From Flavobacteriaceae bacterium (lineage in GTDB: Bacteria; Bacteroidota; Bacteroidia; Flavobacteriales; Flavobacteriaceae), in NCBI GenBank assembly GCA_030694835.1, contig JAUYUF010000211.1, forward strand, positions 1 to 7,811: a stretch of DNA of 7,811 nucleotides, given 5' to 3'. Numbering within the stretch: position 1 is the stretch's first letter; each line of letters opens with the position of its first letter. A model generated the notes under the pieces. The model was not told the origin of the DNA. It ran no database searches and was given only the letters and a program-made list of their open reading frames with translations. Of this stretch, positions 1 through 5,583 are shown one piece after another. The position numbers and the translations under genes were made by a program.

Positions 1-67
1 AAATGAGTATCCAAAACCATTTTATGTATTTTTTAAACTCCGTATTTTTCTTTGTTTTGAGTAGCAT
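1..67 (-). CDS. N-terminal fragment of a probable class A penicillin-binding protein (partial, runs off the left edge)
   Basis: An open frame starts with ATG at 65-67 on the minus strand, 16 bases after the gldH stop, and runs off the window after 22 codons (MLLKTKKNTEFKKYIKWFWI, then LI). What is visible is a short lysine-rich cytoplasmic head followed by the beginning of a hydrophobic stretch (WFWILI), the usual start of a membrane-anchored protein with its bulk in the periplasm. In flavobacteria as I recall them, the gene after gldH is a penicillin-binding protein 1A (glycosyltransferase plus transpeptidase), whose members begin with a similar basic head ending in a K-x-FW-type membrane segment. 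The identification therefore rests on context and N-terminal style, not on a domain. It is most likely cotranscribed with ricT and gldH. The ATG is the only standard start in this frame after the gldH stop. Confidence 0.55.
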   Translation of the reverse strand, partial: MLLKTKKNTEFKKYIKWFWILI

Positions 68-83
68 ATAGTGCTGTAAAATT

Positions 84-569
84 TTATTTTTTTTCTGATT
101 CAATTCTAAATCCAACCGATGTAATTCCTTCTAGCAACTCTATTCCACCTGTTTCTTTACTCTTACGCATTGCATGAATTATTTTAATATCATATTTACC
201 ACTTTTTTTAAAAATGTAATTTTCTTTAAAAAAAAGTTTATTCTCTTTTAAATCAGTAAAGCCATTTCCAAGCCACTTCCCTGTTTCATCAGTCATTTCA
301 TATTCTAAAGTATCAATAGTAGCGTACTGATTTGGTGCTAATATTTCTGTAATTATAAATATGTTGCTATACTTATAATCATTATTATTTCTAATATTTA
401 TAAACAAATTTTGAGTAGAAATAGTGTCTGACACATTTAAATTAAATGTTATCGTATCATCTTTTTGCCAAGTACCATTTTCAATAGACACATATTCATC
501 AAATATTCTATTTGAATCACATGAAATTAATAAGGATAAAAATCCTATAAAAAAGAAGATTTTATTCAT
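84..569 (-). CDS. gldH: gliding motility lipoprotein GldH
   Basis: The product is 161 residues and resembles GldH, a Bacteroidetes-specific lipoprotein that in Flavobacterium johnsoniae is required for gliding; mutants there are also defective in chitin use. The first 17 residues are a type II signal peptide: MNK, a phenylalanine/leucine-rich core, then the lipobox LISC with the lipidated cysteine at 17. The residues that follow (DSNRIFDEY) lack a lysine/acidic run of the surface-export type, so a periplasm-facing anchor is likely. The body has alternating hydrophobic patterns typical of a beta-sandwich and ends in GFRIESEKK. The frame is open upstream to 731, but that extra part is lysine-rich, overlaps ricT and would bury the signal peptide, so ATG at 567-569 is the start. 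It overlaps the ricT stop by 8 bases, implying coupled translation. The exact biochemical role of GldH is unknown. Confidence 0.9.
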   Translation of the reverse strand: MNKIFFFIGFLSLLISCDSNRIFDEYVSIENGTWQKDDTITFNLNVSDTISTQNLFINIRNNNDYKYSNIFIITEILAPNQYATIDTLEYEMTDETGKWLGNGFTDLKENKLFFKENYIFKKSGKYDIKIIHAMRKSKETGGIELLEGITSVGFRIESEKK

Positions 570-1821
570 TATTATTCTTTCTATCTTGTTTTTTAACAAC
601 GATTTTCTTTTTATTTTGAGGTTGATTAATTGCTTTTTTGTCTCCTTGTTCTTTATTTTCAGTAGGTCTTTTACCTTTATTTCTTTTTTTATTTGGACGA
701 TGTTTTTTATTTGCCTTTTCAAAACGATCAATACTGTCTTTCATTACTCCATCATCTACATTTTCCGTTTTACTCTCTTCTAATTCTGACTCAAAATCTT
801 CTAACGAAATATTAGTTATATTGTTTTTATTTTGTTCAATAACAGCTGTTACTTGTTCTTTAGTTAATTTTAATAATTTTCCAGCTCCTTCATTATTTTT
901 TAAATAGTACCACATTAATCCTTTGAAGATGTCCATTTTAACAAATTCAGCATCGCCTTTATCTGTTCTAAGCTTCACTTCTTGTGTTGGGAAATCTTTA
1001 AGTGCGTCTAAATAAGAATCTAGTTCATAATTTAAACAGCATTTTAATTTACCACATTGACCTGCTAATTTTTGTGGATTTAAAGAAAGTTGTTGATAAC
1101 GAGCAGCGGTAGTATTTACTTTTCTAAAATCATTAAGCCAAGTAGAACAACAAAGCTCGCGACCACATGAACCAACTCCGCCAAGTCGTGCTGCTTCTTG
1201 ACGTAATCCTACTTGTTTCATTTCTACTCTAATACTGAAAGATGTTGCAAATTCTCTAATTAATTGCCTAAAATCAACTCTATCATCAGCTGTGTAATAA
1301 AAAGTTGCTTTGGTTCCATCACCTTGATATTCAACATCAGAAAGTTTCATTTTTAAATTGAGGTTAGAAACAAACTCTCTTCCTTTGCTTTGAGTTTCAA
1401 CTTCTTTGCTTCTTGCTTCTTCCCAAACTTCAATATCTTTTTGAGTGGCTTTTCGATATACTTTTTTGATTTCTTCGCTATCAATTTCGATATTATTTTT
1501 CTTTAATTGAAGTTTTACTAATTCCCCAACCAAAGTTACACCACCTATATCATGACCAGGAGAAGCCTCAACAGCTATAATATCTCCTACTGAAATTGTT
1601 AAATTTGAAGCATTTTTAAAGTAGCTTTTTCTACCATTTTTAAATCTAACTTCAACAATATCAAACGGAGTAAAGTGTGCTGGATAAGTCATATTAGACA
1701 ACCAATCGTACACATTTTTTTTATTACAACTACAACCGCTACCACCAGTAGAACAGCCTGAGCTTCCATTTATATTATTTGATGTTGATTTATTATTAAA
1801 AGAGCACGTTTTACAGCCCAT
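562..1821 (-). CDS. ricT: RicT/PSP1-family regulatory iron-sulfur protein
   Basis: The product is 419 residues with a core (about 54-330) that resembles Bacillus subtilis RicT (YaaT, about 275 residues). RicT there works in a complex with RicA and RicF that binds iron-sulfur clusters and promotes RNase Y mRNA processing. The core shows the PSP1 hallmarks: FYYTADDRVDFRQLIRE at 174-190, GGVGSCGRELCCSTWL at 214-229 and LAGQCGKLKCCLNYE at 252-266. The paired cysteine motifs are C219/C224/C225 and C256/C261/C262. Two additions stand out. Residues 1-36 are rich in cysteine, serine and glycine (C3, C6, C23, C30, C32). Residues about 365-419 form a lysine/asparagine/glutamine tail that looks disordered. 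RicA and RicF are mainly Firmicutes proteins, so the partner here is unknown. No strong promoter is evident in the 125 bases upstream, and the gene overlaps gldH downstream. Confidence 0.85.
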   Translation of the reverse strand: MGCKTCSFNNKSTSNNINGSSGCSTGGSGCSCNKKNVYDWLSNMTYPAHFTPFDIVEVRFKNGRKSYFKNASNLTISVGDIIAVEASPGHDIGGVTLVGELVKLQLKKNNIEIDSEEIKKVYRKATQKDIEVWEEARSKEVETQSKGREFVSNLNLKMKLSDVEYQGDGTKATFYYTADDRVDFRQLIREFATSFSIRVEMKQVGLRQEAARLGGVGSCGRELCCSTWLNDFRKVNTTAARYQQLSLNPQKLAGQCGKLKCCLNYELDSYLDALKDFPTQEVKLRTDKGDAEFVKMDIFKGLMWYYLKNNEGAGKLLKLTKEQVTAVIEQNKNNITNISLEDFESELEESKTENVDDGVMKDSIDRFEKANKKHRPNKKRNKGKRPTENKEQGDKKAINQPQNKKKIVVKKQDRKNNNE

Positions 1822-1946
1822 AAAGTTTCTATTTAATTATCTGTTAACATATTAAATCATCGAAGAACACTCGCTTTTGGTTGTCCTTACCCCAAAAAGG
1901 TAAAGATAATTAATCTGAGTTAATCAACTGCTCTTATAAAAATATT

Positions 1947-2177
1947 TTACGTTTGTTTAACACTTATAATTTTGGTTGGACACGCTTCTGAAGCTTTAAT
2001 AGCAGCTTCTAAAATATTTTCATCCGCTAATTTAATTGTATGAAATCCTTTTTTTTCAACCGCATGCAGCAAAACGGCTTTACCATCTTTCTTAGACATT
2101 TGAAATTGTGCTGGAGCTAACTCAACACAATAGTTACAGCCAATACATTTTGGTCTTTGTAAGGTGATAATTACCAT
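1947..2177 (-). CDS. small single-cluster [4Fe-4S] ferredoxin
   Basis: The product is 76 residues and would be a soluble cytoplasmic electron carrier. The ligand pattern of a one-cluster ferredoxin is visible: C11-IG-C14-NY-C17 near the start and C66-P67 near the end. The spacing resembles the 82-residue Bacillus-type ferredoxin. The second set of cysteines found in two-cluster ferredoxins is absent, leaving about 48 residues between C17 and C66 as the insert. The gene begins 20 bases after the stop of the upstream U32-family gene on the same strand, so the two are probably cotranscribed. This suggests that the ferredoxin may supply electrons to, or help maintain, that enzyme's iron-sulfur centre; this is inference. 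No hairpin terminator follows it, so some readthrough into ricT is possible. The start is the only ATG that places the CxxCxxC motif at the usual distance. Confidence 0.88.
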   Translation of the reverse strand: MVIITLQRPKCIGCNYCVELAPAQFQMSKKDGKAVLLHAVEKKGFHTIKLADENILEAAIKASEACPTKIISVKQT

Positions 2178-2197
2178 TTATAGGGATATAATTCTAC

Positions 2198-3454
2198 TTA
2201 ATTTAGCTCTGGTTTATTCTCTACTATCTTGTATAATTTATCTGAAGGTCTTATTCTGAAAGGAAATTTTATAGTGATTAAATCTCCTTTTGTAGCTTTA
2301 TCTCCTTTTTGATCATTTACAAACATTTCTTCAACTACTAATTCTTGCGATCCAGTTGTTGGGCCAGTTATTAAAATAGTGTCACCAACCTTAAGGTCAT
2401 ATGCTTCCATTTTAAATTCACCTATCAAAGCTTTTGGATAAAAATGCATCCCTTTTGCAATATAAACTTTTTTCTGAGTAGCTTGTGAACCCGGACCATC
2501 ACTCCATGCTCCTAATTTTTGACCTAAATAATAGCCACTCCAAAATCCACGATTATAAACTTTTTCAAGTTCACTCATCCAGCCAGCCACTTTTTCTTTT
2601 GAATAAGTTCCATCTTCTAAACTATCTATAGCCTCACGATAACTTTTTACAACTTTAGCAACATATTCTGGAGCTCTTCCTCTTCCTTCTAATTTCAAAA
2701 CTTTTACACCAGCATCCTTTATTTTATCAAGAAAATCAATAGTACATAAATCTTGAGGAGACATGATGTATTCATTGTCTATTTCCATTTCAAAACCAGT
2801 TTCCTGATCAATCACTTTATAAGGCTTTCTGCAATTTTGCTTACAAGCACCACGATTTGCAGATGAATTAAATGCATGTAAACTCATATAACATTTCCCA
2901 GAAACTGCCATACATAAAGCTCCATGACCAAAAATTTCGATTTCTATCAAATTTCCAGAAGGTCCTTTAATTTGTTCTTTTTCTATTTGTTCATAAATTT
3001 TCTTTACTTGTCTCAAACTCAATTCCCTGCTTAATACAATGGTATCTGCAAACATGGCATAAAACTTAGCCGTTTCAATATTGGTAATATTGATTTGAGT
3101 TGAAATATGAACCTCCACACCAATACTTCGAGCTACCATAATTACAGCTTGATCCATCGCAATTACGGCGGTGATTTCCGATTCTTTTGCTTTTTGAAGT
3201 AGTGTTTTTATAATTGTTAAATCGTGATCATATATTATAGTATTCAAAGTAAGATAGGTTCTAACGCCTTTCTCTTTGCATCTTCTAGAAATTTCAGGTA
3301 AATCTTTCATTTCAAAATTGATGCTAGCGCGTGCTCTCATATTGAGTTGCTCCACTCCAAAATAAATGGAATCACATCCATTATCTAGGGCTGCTTGCAT
3401 CGATTCAAAGTTTCCTGCTGGAGCCATTAATTCTATTTTTCCGTCTTTCGTCAT
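2198..3454 (-). CDS. trhP: U32-family tRNA hydroxylation protein, TrhP-like (formerly annotated as peptidase U32 / collagenase-like)
   Basis: The product is 418 residues. It opens with the family start ELMAPAGNFESMQAALDNG (8-26), a TIM-barrel-like strand-helix beginning. The U32 signature E-x-F-x2-G-A-L-C-x4-G-x-C-x-M-S is complete at 173-191, and four family cysteines (C181, C188, C204, C208) could hold an iron-sulfur cluster. A C-terminal beta domain follows from about 328 to the end. E. coli TrhP (YegQ, about 450 residues) takes part in forming 5-hydroxyuridine at tRNA position 34, with prephenate as hydroxyl source and a need for iron-sulfur assembly. The length fits TrhP better than the much longer 23S rRNA enzyme RlhA. 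Family members were once called proteases, but no protease catalytic residues are evident. The gene heads a two-gene unit with a ferredoxin and has its own promoter at 3479-3510. The exact tRNA target here is inferred. Confidence 0.82.
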   Translation of the reverse strand: MTKDGKIELMAPAGNFESMQAALDNGCDSIYFGVEQLNMRARASINFEMKDLPEISRRCKEKGVRTYLTLNTIIYDHDLTIIKTLLQKAKESEITAVIAMDQAVIMVARSIGVEVHISTQINITNIETAKFYAMFADTIVLSRELSLRQVKKIYEQIEKEQIKGPSGNLIEIEIFGHGALCMAVSGKCYMSLHAFNSSANRGACKQNCRKPYKVIDQETGFEMEIDNEYIMSPQDLCTIDFLDKIKDAGVKVLKLEGRGRAPEYVAKVVKSYREAIDSLEDGTYSKEKVAGWMSELEKVYNRGFWSGYYLGQKLGAWSDGPGSQATQKKVYIAKGMHFYPKALIGEFKMEAYDLKVGDTILITGPTTGSQELVVEEMFVNDQKGDKATKGDLITIKFPFRIRPSDKLYKIVENKPELN

Positions 3455-3478
3455 TTTTCAAAAAAATTAATTAGGGGG

Positions 3479-3510
3479 CAAAAGTACAAAAATTGAAGGT
3501 TTTTTATCAA
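3479..3510 (-). promoter_or_regulatory. Bacteroidetes-type promoter for trhP-ferredoxin
   Basis: On the minus strand, TTG (complement of 3508-3510) is followed after 21 bases by TACTTTTG (complement of 3479-3486). The latter is an exact match to the -7 consensus TAnnTTTG of this phylum, and the -33 element is the minimal TTG. Transcription would begin near 3472, giving a leader of about 18 bases before the trhP ATG at 3454. The same -7 octamer, 24 bases from the start codon, is found in front of the peptidase gene at 5552. Confidence 0.6.
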
Positions 3511-3515
3511 CTTTG
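3508..3515 (+). promoter_or_regulatory. possible -7 element for asd
   Basis: CAACTTTG matches TAnnTTTG at all fixed positions except the first, and lies 29 bases before the asd start codon. No TTG is present at the expected distance upstream, so this is a weak call. It overlaps the -33 triplet of the divergent trhP promoter. Confidence 0.3.
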
Positions 3516-3544
3516 CACTTTAAAACAATTAATTAAGCATATTT

Positions 3545-4534
3545 ATGAGAATAGCAGTTGTGGGCGCTACCGGTTTAGTGGGAAATGTGATGTTACAAAT
3601 TTTAGCTGAAAGAAACTTTCCGGTTACTGAATTAATTCCAGTTGCTTCAGAAAAGTCTATTGGTAAAAAAGTTGCTTTTAAAGGAGTTGATTATACGATT
3701 GTTGGTATGCAACAAGCCATCACCTTAAAACCACAAATCGCTATATTTTCTGCGGGGGGACAAACTTCTTTAGAATGGGCTCCAAAATTTGCTGAAGCAG
3801 GAATTACTGTAATTGATAATTCATCGGCTTGGAGAATGGATCCCACTAAAAAATTAGTAGTTCCGGAAATTAATGCATCAACATTAACAAAAGATGATAA
3901 AATAATCGCCAATCCAAATTGTTCTACTATTCAATTAGTGATGGTTTTAGCTCCGCTTCATCAAAAATATACCATCAAAAGAGTCGTGGTTTCAACCTAT
4001 CAATCGGTAACTGGAACTGGGGTGAAAGCAGTCACTCAACTAGAGAATGAATACAATGGCATTAAAGGGGAAATGGCCTACAAATATCAAATTCATAGAA
4101 ATGCGATTCCTCAATGTGATGTTTTTGAAGACAATGGCTATACTAAAGAAGAAATGAAATTAGTTAAAGAGCCATTAAAAATTATGGGTGATGCTTCAAT
4201 AAAATTAACAGCAACTGCAGTTAGAATTCCAGTGGTTGGAGGTCATAGCGAAAGTGTCAATATTCAGTTTAATAATGATTTTGATGAAAATGAAATTCGA
4301 ATGATATTAGCTCAAACACCCGGAATTAAAGTACAAGACAATATTGATACGTTTACCTACCCAATGCCGATGTATGCAGAAGGTAAAGATGATGTTTTTG
4401 TGGGAAGAATCAGAAGGGATTTCTCGCAAGAAAATACTGTTAATATGTGGATTGTTTCTGATAACTTACGAAAAGGGGCTGCCACCAATGCAGTTCAAAT
4501 TGCTGAATATCTTTTAAAAAACAAGTTGGTTTAA
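3545..4534 (+). CDS. asd: aspartate-semialdehyde dehydrogenase
   Basis: This cytoplasmic enzyme reduces aspartyl phosphate to aspartate semialdehyde with NADPH, the second step of the route to lysine, diaminopimelate, methionine and threonine. The 329-residue product starts with the nucleotide-binding loop MRIAVVGATGLVG (1-13). The catalytic cysteine is C126 in NPNCSTIQ. The motif RIPVVGGHSESV (227-238) supplies the substrate-binding arginine R227 and the catalytic histidine H234. SSAWRMDP (93-100) and VGRIRRD (286-292) are further family blocks. The length matches the shorter Gram-positive-like branch rather than the 367-residue E. coli enzyme. The start leaves the Rossmann motif at the very N terminus, as expected. 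The gene stands alone, divergent from trhP, and ends 1 base before a strong terminator. Confidence 0.97.
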   Translation: MRIAVVGATGLVGNVMLQILAERNFPVTELIPVASEKSIGKKVAFKGVDYTIVGMQQAITLKPQIAIFSAGGQTSLEWAPKFAEAGITVIDNSSAWRMDPTKKLVVPEINASTLTKDDKIIANPNCSTIQLVMVLAPLHQKYTIKRVVVSTYQSVTGTGVKAVTQLENEYNGIKGEMAYKYQIHRNAIPQCDVFEDNGYTKEEMKLVKEPLKIMGDASIKLTATAVRIPVVGGHSESVNIQFNNDFDENEIRMILAQTPGIKVQDNIDTFTYPMPMYAEGKDDVFVGRIRRDFSQENTVNMWIVSDNLRKGAATNAVQIAEYLLKNKLV

Positions 4535-4535
4535 T

Positions 4536-4563
4536 AAAAAACCCGCAAAAAAGCGGGTTTTTT
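4536..4563. terminator. bidirectional intrinsic terminator between asd and trxA
   Basis: A perfect 11-bp inverted repeat, AAAAAACCCGC (4536-4546) with GCGGGTTTTTT (4553-4563), encloses a 6-base A loop. The GC core of five pairs is flanked by an A run on one side and a T run on the other, so it works in both directions. It serves asd on the plus strand (stop at 4534) and trxA on the minus strand (stop at 4583). Confidence 0.93.
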
Positions 4564-4582
4564 ATTCGGGGGAAAAGTAAAA

Positions 4583-4942
4583 TTACTTGGTAACTTTTAA
4601 CACCTCTGAAAAAAACTGTTCAAACTGATGTTTTGGCAATGCTCCTTGAGCCATTTGTGGTTCACCGTCTTTAGGTATAAACAAAATTGAAGGAATACTT
4701 CTAATTCCGAAAGCTCCTGCTAATTCCTGCTCAGCTTCAGTATCAACTTTATAAATATTCACTTTCCCTTGATATTCTTTTCCTAAATCTTCTAAAATTG
4801 GAGCTACCATTTTACATGGTCCACACCAATCTGCATAAAAATCTATAATACAAGGTAAATCGCCTTCAAATTTCCATTCTTTGTTTACCTCATAATTAAA
4901 CACTTTTTGTAAAAATGTTTCTTTGGTCAATAATTCTGTCAT
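4583..4942 (-). CDS. trxA: thioredoxin
   Basis: The product is 119 residues, a classic cytoplasmic dithiol-disulfide oxidoreductase reduced by thioredoxin reductase. The active site WCGPC lies at 39-43 (redox cysteines C40 and C43) within IDFYADWCGPCK. The buried aspartate D34 and the cis-proline P84 in RSIPSI are present, as is the glycine-rich turn before the last helix (QGALPKHQF). There is no signal peptide or membrane segment, so it is not one of the periplasmic thioredoxin-like proteins common in flavobacteria. The N terminus is about ten residues longer than E. coli thioredoxin (108 residues). The gene is monocistronic by layout: a shared terminator lies downstream, and a 173-base region upstream separates it from the divergent doxX-family gene. 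Confidence 0.95.
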   Translation of the reverse strand: MTELLTKETFLQKVFNYEVNKEWKFEGDLPCIIDFYADWCGPCKMVAPILEDLGKEYQGKVNIYKVDTEAEQELAGAFGIRSIPSILFIPKDGEPQMAQGALPKHQFEQFFSEVLKVTK

Positions 4943-4995
4943 TTTTTTTAAATTTTAAATCTATTATTTTGATTTGTTTATTTGCAATCATTATA

Positions 4996-5025
4996 CCGTT
5001 TTAACGGCGCAACAAAGTGACGCAA
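4996..5025. repeat. small palindrome and CGCAA direct repeat upstream of trxA
   Basis: CCGTT-TT-AACGG (4996-5007) is a 5-bp-arm palindrome. Directly beside it CGCAA occurs twice in the same orientation (5008-5012 and 5021-5025). It is the only GC-richer patch in an otherwise very AT-rich gap and lies where the trxA promoter should be. A -10-like TATAAT sits just inside it on the minus strand, but no clean TTG...TAnnTTTG pair is present. It may be an operator or chance. Confidence 0.35.
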
Positions 5026-5040
5026 AATATATTAAGTTTT

Positions 5041-5070
5041 TTGTAACAGTTATTACATAATGTATTTTTA
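5041..5070 (+). promoter_or_regulatory. probable promoter for the doxX-family gene
   Basis: TTG at 5041-5043, itself preceded by a T run, is followed after 19 bases by TATTTTTA (5063-5070). That octamer matches TAnnTTTG except for the final base, and the spacing is the standard one for Bacteroidetes promoters. The leader would be about 40 bases. The 11-base palindrome TACATAATGTA (5054-5064) lies in the spacer, overlapping the first bases of the -7 element. Confidence 0.5.
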
Positions 5071-5115
5071 TTATATTAGTAATCAATTAACTATGTTTAA
5101 CTTAAATTTTTTATT

Positions 5116-5493
5116 ATGAAAAAAAATGTATTTATGGTTTTACGAATCCTATTGGGATTAGTATTTCTAATTTTTGGAGCTAACAAATTTTACTCGTTTT
5201 TACCAATGCCTGAGATGATTGATGGTCCAGGAAAAGATTTTATGATGGCGCTAGGCGCAACGGGTTACATGTTTTATTTAATAGGTGCTGTTGAGGTTAT
5301 AGGCGGACTTAGATTAGTTTTGAACAAATGTGTTCCAGCTGCATTGTTATTGCTCGCTCCGATAGTTGTTAATATATTTTTATTCCATATTTGTTTAGAT
5401 CCTGCGGGTATGATGATGGGGGCTGTTGTAACATTAATTTATGCTGCTTTAGTTTATGATAATTGGGTTTCAATAAAACCTTGTCTTAAATAA
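5116..5493 (+). CDS. DoxX-family four-helix inner-membrane protein
   Basis: The product is 125 residues with four predicted membrane helices, at about 6-22, 49-70, 72-91 and 98-114. The first helix runs into GANKFYSFLPMP, the family-typical stretch of DoxX-like proteins (RILLGLVFLIFGxNKF...P). The second loop carries GAVEVIGGLRLV, the other recognisable block. The family has no agreed biochemical role. In Mycobacterium tuberculosis a DoxX protein forms a membrane-bound complex with superoxide dismutase and a thiosulfate sulfurtransferase, whereas other members are simply unknown. Three cysteines are present (C72, C93, C123), near helix ends. The gene is divergent from trxA and is closed by its own terminator, so it is a single-gene unit. 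The function cannot be read from the sequence; a link to thiol redox chemistry is only suggested by the neighbour. Confidence 0.8.
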   Translation: MKKNVFMVLRILLGLVFLIFGANKFYSFLPMPEMIDGPGKDFMMALGATGYMFYLIGAVEVIGGLRLVLNKCVPAALLLLAPIVVNIFLFHICLDPAGMMMGAVVTLIYAALVYDNWVSIKPCLK

Positions 5494-5521
5494 TTAGGGT
5501 ATCACTTTTTAGATTTATACT

Positions 5522-5549
5522 AAAGGCACAAATGATTGTGCCTTTTTTT
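5522..5549 (+). terminator. intrinsic terminator after the doxX-family gene
   Basis: AAAGGCACAA (5522-5531) pairs with TTGTGCCTTT (5536-5545) around an ATGA loop, a perfect 10-bp stem, and continues as a run of seven T to 5549. It lies 28 bases past the stop at 5493. The promoter of the next gene begins only a few bases after the T run. Confidence 0.92.
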
Positions 5550-5551
5550 AT

Positions 5552-5559
5552 TACTTTTG
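5552..5559 (+). promoter_or_regulatory. -7 promoter element for the prolyl oligopeptidase gene
   Basis: TACTTTTG is an exact match to TAnnTTTG and is identical to the trhP element, also 24 bases before the start codon. No TTG occurs at 17-23 bases upstream; the nearest is at 5536-5538, 13 bases away inside the terminator stem. The -33 half is therefore unclear. Confidence 0.5.
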
Positions 5560-5583
5560 ATAACCTAATCAAACAATGAAACA

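Noticed and set aside
570..731. A longer N terminus for gldH beginning at 731
   Set aside because: The extra 54 residues are low-complexity lysine-rich sequence read from inside ricT and would place the lipoprotein signal peptide internally.
424..907. Plus-strand open frames (424-783 and 638-907) antisense to gldH and ricT, rich in phenylalanine, serine and leucine
   Set aside because: They are the complements of the A-rich lysine codons of the ricT tail and its neighbourhood. No family resemblance or promoter supports them, and the opposite strand holds well-recognised genes.
1885..1927. Possible ricT promoter (TTG at 1925-1927 and TATCTTTA at 1901-1908 on the minus strand) and a small TTACC/GGTAA hairpin at 1887-1903
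   Set aside because: The spacer is 16 bases, shorter than usual, the -7 has one mismatch, and the hairpin has only 5 bp with no T run. I cannot call it a promoter, terminator or riboswitch with confidence. The 125-base gap otherwise shows nothing.
2198..3454. Reading the U32-family protein as a collagenase or peptidase
   Set aside because: That is the historical family name. The visible cysteine pattern and size match the RNA-hydroxylation branch, and no protease catalytic residues are identifiable.
3465..3535. AATTAATTA repeated at 3465-3473 and 3527-3535 in the trhP-asd gap
   Set aside because: It is a nine-base AT-only sequence and expected by chance in DNA of this composition.
3691..3912. 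A 73-codon minus-strand frame inside asd
   Set aside because: It lies wholly within the strongly supported asd coding sequence and shows no recognisable protein features.
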